NCBI GenBank assembly: GCA_947501325.1
Contig: CANMVC010000001.1
Coordinates: forward strand, 62,001 to 126,000
Reading direction: 5' to 3'
DNA: 64,000 nt
Source: an uncultured Sphingomonadaceae bacterium
Lineage (GTDB): Bacteria; Pseudomonadota; Alphaproteobacteria; Sphingomonadales; Sphingomonadaceae
Made by a program: the position numbers and the translations under genes. Position 1 is the stretch's first letter. Each line of letters opens with the position of its first letter. This document shows positions 60,765-64,000 of this stretch, piece by piece. A model generated the notes under the pieces. That model saw only the letters and a program-made list of their open reading frames with translations. It made no database searches and had not been told where the DNA came from.

Positions 60765-61534
60765 GCCTTCATTATCTGACACGCGGCAATCCCGAAGGCG
60801 ATCCGATTGTCTTTCTCCACGGCGGTAGTTTTACTGGACGCATGTGGCTCGACATCGCCGGGATGCTGCCAGAATTTTATAACATCATTCCCGACCTTCC
60901 CGGGCATGGCAAAAGCGCGGATCACCCGCTCACGTCGCTGGAACAGGCGGCCGACGCTGTAGCGGACGTCATCAGAAATCTATTTTCTGGGAAACCAGTG
61001 CATTTGGTGGGTTTGTCATTTGGCGGATATGTCAGCCTCTATCTGCTGATCCGGCATCCAGATCTGATCAAGCGCGCCATGATTAGCGGCATACAAGCTG
61101 GCGCGATGCCGCATCCCAAGCTCATGCTTTTGGCGATAACCCTGTCGTCGCCTTTCATGCAGTTCAAATGGTATCGGGAAAAAATGGTCGAGATGATGGG
61201 TCTTGATGATTACAGCTTGGCATCAGACGAAGAAAGCCGCGCAAACGCTAGTCCCAAGACCATGCGTCGAGTGGGAAGACTAGCGGTGGAATTTGACGTG
61301 CGGGATCAGATTTCCGCCATCGCCACACCGACATTGGTTGCAGCGGGCACAAAAGAGCTTCCCACAATCCTTGAAGATTTGAAACTCTTTCAAACGGAAA
61401 TGCCCAATTGTCAGGCCATACGCGTTCCTGATTTGGGCCATGGATGGTGCGGCGAAGACCCGCGGCTTTTCTCTGAAACCGTTCGCGCTTGGGTTAACGA
61501 GGAACCGCTTCCCGCAAAGCTGCTTCCCGTGTAA
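60761..61534 (+). CDS. alpha/beta-hydrolase (second of a coupled pair)
   Basis: The 257-residue hydrolase has FLHGGSFTGRMWLDIAG, the nucleophile elbow GLSFGG (Ser86) and a His in DLGHGWCGEDP. At the usual acid position the sequence is AAGTKELPT, so an Asp is not evident and a Glu may serve. A GLSFGG elbow is seen in proline iminopeptidase-like and ester hydrolases. It starts within the end of the previous gene (ATGA overlap) and so is likely translated with it. Substrate unknown. Confidence 0.85.
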   Translation: MSLHYLTRGNPEGDPIVFLHGGSFTGRMWLDIAGMLPEFYNIIPDLPGHGKSADHPLTSLEQAADAVADVIRNLFSGKPVHLVGLSFGGYVSLYLLIRHPDLIKRAMISGIQAGAMPHPKLMLLAITLSSPFMQFKWYREKMVEMMGLDDYSLASDEESRANASPKTMRRVGRLAVEFDVRDQISAIATPTLVAAGTKELPTILEDLKLFQTEMPNCQAIRVPDLGHGWCGEDPRLFSETVRAWVNEEPLPAKLLPV

Positions 61535-61827
61535 ACCCAAAGCATTGGGTCTCATCTTACATTGGGGCTTTCCTACACATTATATCTTCTGATAAACAGG
61601 ATGGCAGCTGCGCTACTTCTGACATGCGCGGCTGATTGCCTGTTTGGCAACAAGAAAGGAGCGCGGCGTTTTTAAGCGATTCTGTGTCGAAACTGTAGAA
61701 ACTGGAGGACGCCCATCGGCGGGGCGTCAGACGATTATCGCCTGGAAATAGAAATTTCTAAATAATATCAACGAGTTGAAAATAAATTCACTTGAAGCCA
61801 TGACCTATATGCTGATAGCGCAATCTC
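61535..61827. other. intergenic region with two small hairpins, no gene
   Basis: ACCCAA/TTGGGT (61535-61550) directly follows the hydrolase stop and might be a weak terminator. GACGCCC/GGGCGTC (61708-61728) is a second stem of unknown role before the sulfoxide reductase gene. I found no open frame of interest. Confidence 0.5.
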
Positions 61828-62313
61828 ATGCATGATTTTTCCATTACCCAAGACCAGTCACCGGACATATTATATGGTGACCTGATCTCTGCCGCGCGGG
61901 CGCTGACAGATGACGAACCCGATGCCATTGCCAATATGGCCAATATCTCGGCGCTCATCTGGCAATATATTCCAGACCTGAATTGGGCAGGCTTCTACCG
62001 GGTCGTCGATGATGAACTGGTGCTTGGGCCGTTTCAGGGCAAAAGTGCGTGTATCAGGATCGCCATGGGCAAAGGCGTTTGTGGTGCGGCAGCAGCCACG
62101 AATAGGGTTCAGCGGGTAGCAGATGTGCATGCCTTTCCGGGTCATATTGCCTGTGACGCCGATAGTCGGAGCGAATTGATTGTGCCGGTCTGCAAAAATG
62201 GGAAGGTTATTGCGGTACTGGATCTCGATAGCCCCCTGCCGGACCGATTCTCGTTAGCGGACGAAAAAGGCATGACAGATTTGATCGCGGCAATAGCTAA
62301 CAACCTTGGTTAA
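61828..62313 (+). CDS. msrC: free methionine-(R)-sulfoxide reductase (GAF domain, fRMsr)
   Basis: The 161-residue GAF-fold protein has the three cysteines of the family at Cys75 (GKSACIRI), Cys85 (GKGVCGAAAA) and Cys109 (HIACDADSRSELIVP), matching Cys84, Cys94 and Cys118 of the E. coli enzyme. It reduces free methionine-R-sulfoxide with thioredoxin. Substrate residues in NWAGFY and the SRSELIVP block are conserved. It is a stand-alone gene and helps repair oxidised free methionine. Confidence 0.9.
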   Translation: MHDFSITQDQSPDILYGDLISAARALTDDEPDAIANMANISALIWQYIPDLNWAGFYRVVDDELVLGPFQGKSACIRIAMGKGVCGAAAATNRVQRVADVHAFPGHIACDADSRSELIVPVCKNGKVIAVLDLDSPLPDRFSLADEKGMTDLIAAIANNLG

Positions 62314-62474
62314 CAGCGGCTAAATGATATTGCCCCATTTCGAGACAGTCTTCCAAAACACCCCTATTTTACAAGCTGCTAATGGCCAAACCGCCCCCAA
62401 AATGGTAACTATTGGTTAACCATTACAAGGTGGGTCGTGCCGATGGCACGCTCCAAAACAGGGAGTTGTTAACC

Positions 62475-63869
62475 ATGAAGACCCTTTTATTTGCTGGCCT
62501 GGCTGGCGCTATGGCGATGATGCCAGCAGCCGCTTCCGCAGCCATCGACTCGGTGCCCGATAGCACCGCAGCCAAGGCACCAGTGGATATGTCTTTTGCC
62601 GCCGCCACAGCGCTCGCCTCTGGTGCGCAAGGGGCGAAGAAGATGGTGAACCGCATGGGCACGCACACACGGGGCGGCAAGAGCATGCGCCATGCCATGC
62701 GCGGCGGGCGGCATATCCGTGACGGAGCCAGGGTCCGTATGGGACGCATTGGCAACCAGCGCGGCTATCAGCGCCCACATCGGGGGTTCCGTTTGCCCAG
62801 AACCTTCATTCAGCCGAGCTTCTTCATCGCAAACTATCGTAATTACGGCTTGAGACAGCCATCTGCCGGCTATGGCTGGTCACGCTATTATAATGATGCG
62901 GTTCTGACCGACCGCCGCGGTGTGGTCTATGATAGCGTCAATAATCTCGACTGGGATCGTTATAATCAGGGCTATACGGACGGCTATCGTGCTGGTCAGG
63001 CCACTTATGACGAGAGCGTGTTGATGGATGATGACCGGGTTATCGCAACGCCGTCCGGTGCTCATGGTGGATCAAGTATTTATCAAGGCGACTGGTACGG
63101 TTCCTATCGCGAAGATGGCAGCTACCAGGGCGACTGGCAGGGCACGTATCGCGATGCTGAGGGCAAAACCTATGAAGGTCAATATTCCGGAACATTCATA
63201 GGCGATGCCAATAGCTCGCAGGTCGGAGAAAGCTATGCCGATGGCCCCCATTGGAGCAATGAAGGCCCCGTCCGCGAAAATAACTATCAAGCACCTCCTC
63301 GTCAGAGCGAACGCTATGACGATCGGGACGAAGAACTCGCTTATCTCGAGCGGTGCAAGAAAAGCAGCGGAATTGGTGGCGCGGTTGTCGGTGGCGCCAT
63401 CGGCGCATTGGCCGGTAATCGTATCGCCGGACGCGGGAACCGCCTCGGTGGCTCATTAATCGGCGGCGGCGTTGGCGCGCTGGCTGGCGCGGCTATTGAC
63501 CAAGGCACTGACCGTTGCCGCCAGCTGCTTAAGAAATATGGCGAACGGCCGCAATATTCGCAGATACCCGCCCCTCCAACTCATACGCAGCAAGCCTATC
63601 CCAGCGGATGGCAGGGCCGATATTATTATCCTGCCTATTACTACCCGCAGGCGCAGCCAATGGTCACAACAGTTGTGATCCATTCGGCGCCAGTAACAAC
63701 CACAACAACCACGACTTATATCGACGAGGAAGTTGTCTATACCAACGCCAAGCCAGCCAAAAAGCGCTGGAAGCCCGCACCGAAGAGGGTCTGGAAACCA
63801 AAACCCAAACAACATGCTCCTGCACCGGTAAAAGGCTGCCAGCAGGAATGTTGTCTCTATTGCGATTGA
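62475..63869 (+). CDS. secreted RcnB/MORN-like/glycine-zipper protein with Cys-rich tail
   Basis: The 464-residue protein has a signal peptide (MKTLLFAGLAGAMAMMPAAASA). Segments in order: an RcnB-like region (RGYQRPHRGFRLPRTF to WSRYYNDAVLTDRRGVVYD, about 95-165), three MORN-like repeats (YQGDWYG, YQGDWQG, YEGQYSG, about 205-240), a glycine-zipper 2TM region (GIGGAVVGGAIGALAGNRIAG and GGSLIGGGVGALAGAAIDQG) and a Thr-rich linker ending in a Cys cluster (KGCQQECCLYCD). Such proteins are periplasmic or outer-membrane and bind metal or span the envelope in relatives. GGGAG precedes the ATG; a hairpin at 62436-62450 lies in the leader. Confidence 0.8.
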   Translation: MKTLLFAGLAGAMAMMPAAASAAIDSVPDSTAAKAPVDMSFAAATALASGAQGAKKMVNRMGTHTRGGKSMRHAMRGGRHIRDGARVRMGRIGNQRGYQRPHRGFRLPRTFIQPSFFIANYRNYGLRQPSAGYGWSRYYNDAVLTDRRGVVYDSVNNLDWDRYNQGYTDGYRAGQATYDESVLMDDDRVIATPSGAHGGSSIYQGDWYGSYREDGSYQGDWQGTYRDAEGKTYEGQYSGTFIGDANSSQVGESYADGPHWSNEGPVRENNYQAPPRQSERYDDRDEELAYLERCKKSSGIGGAVVGGAIGALAGNRIAGRGNRLGGSLIGGGVGALAGAAIDQGTDRCRQLLKKYGERPQYSQIPAPPTHTQQAYPSGWQGRYYYPAYYYPQAQPMVTTVVIHSAPVTTTTTTTYIDEEVVYTNAKPAKKRWKPAPKRVWKPKPKQHAPAPVKGCQQECCLYCD

Positions 63870-63892
63870 CGGGACAGCAGACCAAATAAAAC

Positions 63893-63927
63893 AGCCCGCT
63901 GATTAGAAATGATCGGCGGGCTTTTTG
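63893..63927 (+). terminator. terminator after the RcnB-type gene
   Basis: AGCCCGCTGAT (63893-63903) pairs with ATCGGCGGGCT (63912-63922) with one wobble pair, followed by TTTTTGG. Confidence 0.87.
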
Positions 63928-64000
63928 GTTGAGCTAAGCTCCAAATCAGGCTGATTTTTGTAAGTTGGCCTTGGGGTTAAACCGGTGCCATCCATCCGGG

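Noticed and set aside
1-64000. CRISPR arrays, insertion sequences, prophage or integrase genes
   Set aside because: No regularly spaced identical repeats with unique spacers, no transposase or integrase motifs; the 68-base modules at 31918-32105 are only three and have structured intervals, so they are not a CRISPR array.

Overview
The window looks like chromosomal DNA of a marine-type alphaproteobacterium of the order Sphingomonadales (Sphingorhabdus/Parasphingorhabdus/Sphingopyxis-like; the genus is a guess). The evidence is a full-length CtrA cell-cycle regulator with CtrA boxes and GANTC sites in its promoter, a MucR/Ros regulator, UPF0262, DUF2849 and DUF934 proteins, three large TonB-dependent receptors with 'DNVIIVTA'- or 'EIVVTATKR'-type N-termini, a PEP-CTERM protein, and moderate GC with many short overlapping genes. 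No transposase, integrase, phage gene or CRISPR array is visible; this is ordinary vertically inherited chromosome.

Layout. 1-10177: an M16 peptidase cut by the left edge, then a long rightward housekeeping run (NifU-like Fe-S protein, RutE-like reductase, TsaB, RimI, MucR, Fur-family regulator, PlsC, MiaB, PhoH, YbeY, CorC); miaB-phoH-ybeY overlap. 10180-17831: MOSC protein, glycosyltransferase, small membrane protein, RarA, a secreted protein, quinone oxidoreductase, TM-helix mechanosensitive-type channel and a DUF429-like protein. 17873-24122: tRNA-Thr(UGU), two leftward TonB receptors with nearly identical terminators, tRNA-Leu(CAA). 24217-36067: prepilin peptidase, thiolase, PEP-CTERM protein, SH3 protein, 2-hydroxyacid dehydrogenase, AmtB, FkbM methyltransferase, GNAT, a repeat-rich 320-base gap, PilZ protein, long nitronate monooxygenase, glycosyltransferase, alpha/beta hydrolase. 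36130-39083: SelO and an AstD-like aldehyde dehydrogenase.

39171-43109 is an assimilatory sulfate-reduction operon with overlapping genes: cobA (siroheme methyltransferase), DUF2849, cysI-type sulfite reductase, DUF934 and a CysH whose four cluster cysteines mark it as an APS reductase. It is followed by several very small genes (43143-44440), three of them a tight leftward set encoding 46, 80 and 37 residues.

44726-52631 is the most system-like accessory stretch: a TonB receptor, a terminator, a TPR-sulfotransferase overlapping by four bases with a BCCT-family (betaine/choline/carnitine-type) transporter, then, behind an 11-bp inverted repeat, a flavin amine-oxidase-like enzyme. I read it as a candidate uptake and modification locus for a quaternary amine or sulfonium-type compound; the substrate cannot be seen in the sequence.

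52672-64000: DnaB, UPF0262, GH25 lysozyme, dCTP deaminase, an intergenic palindromic repeat, a saccharopine-dehydrogenase-like reductase, a metallophosphatase, ctrA with its long regulatory region, ArfB, two coupled alpha/beta hydrolases, free-methionine sulfoxide reductase, and an unusual secreted RcnB/MORN-like/glycine-zipper protein. The most interesting non-coding signals are the ctrA upstream region (three TTAA half-sites on an 11-bp period and four GANTC sites in 56 bp) and three hairpin-plus-repeat modules at 31918-32105.
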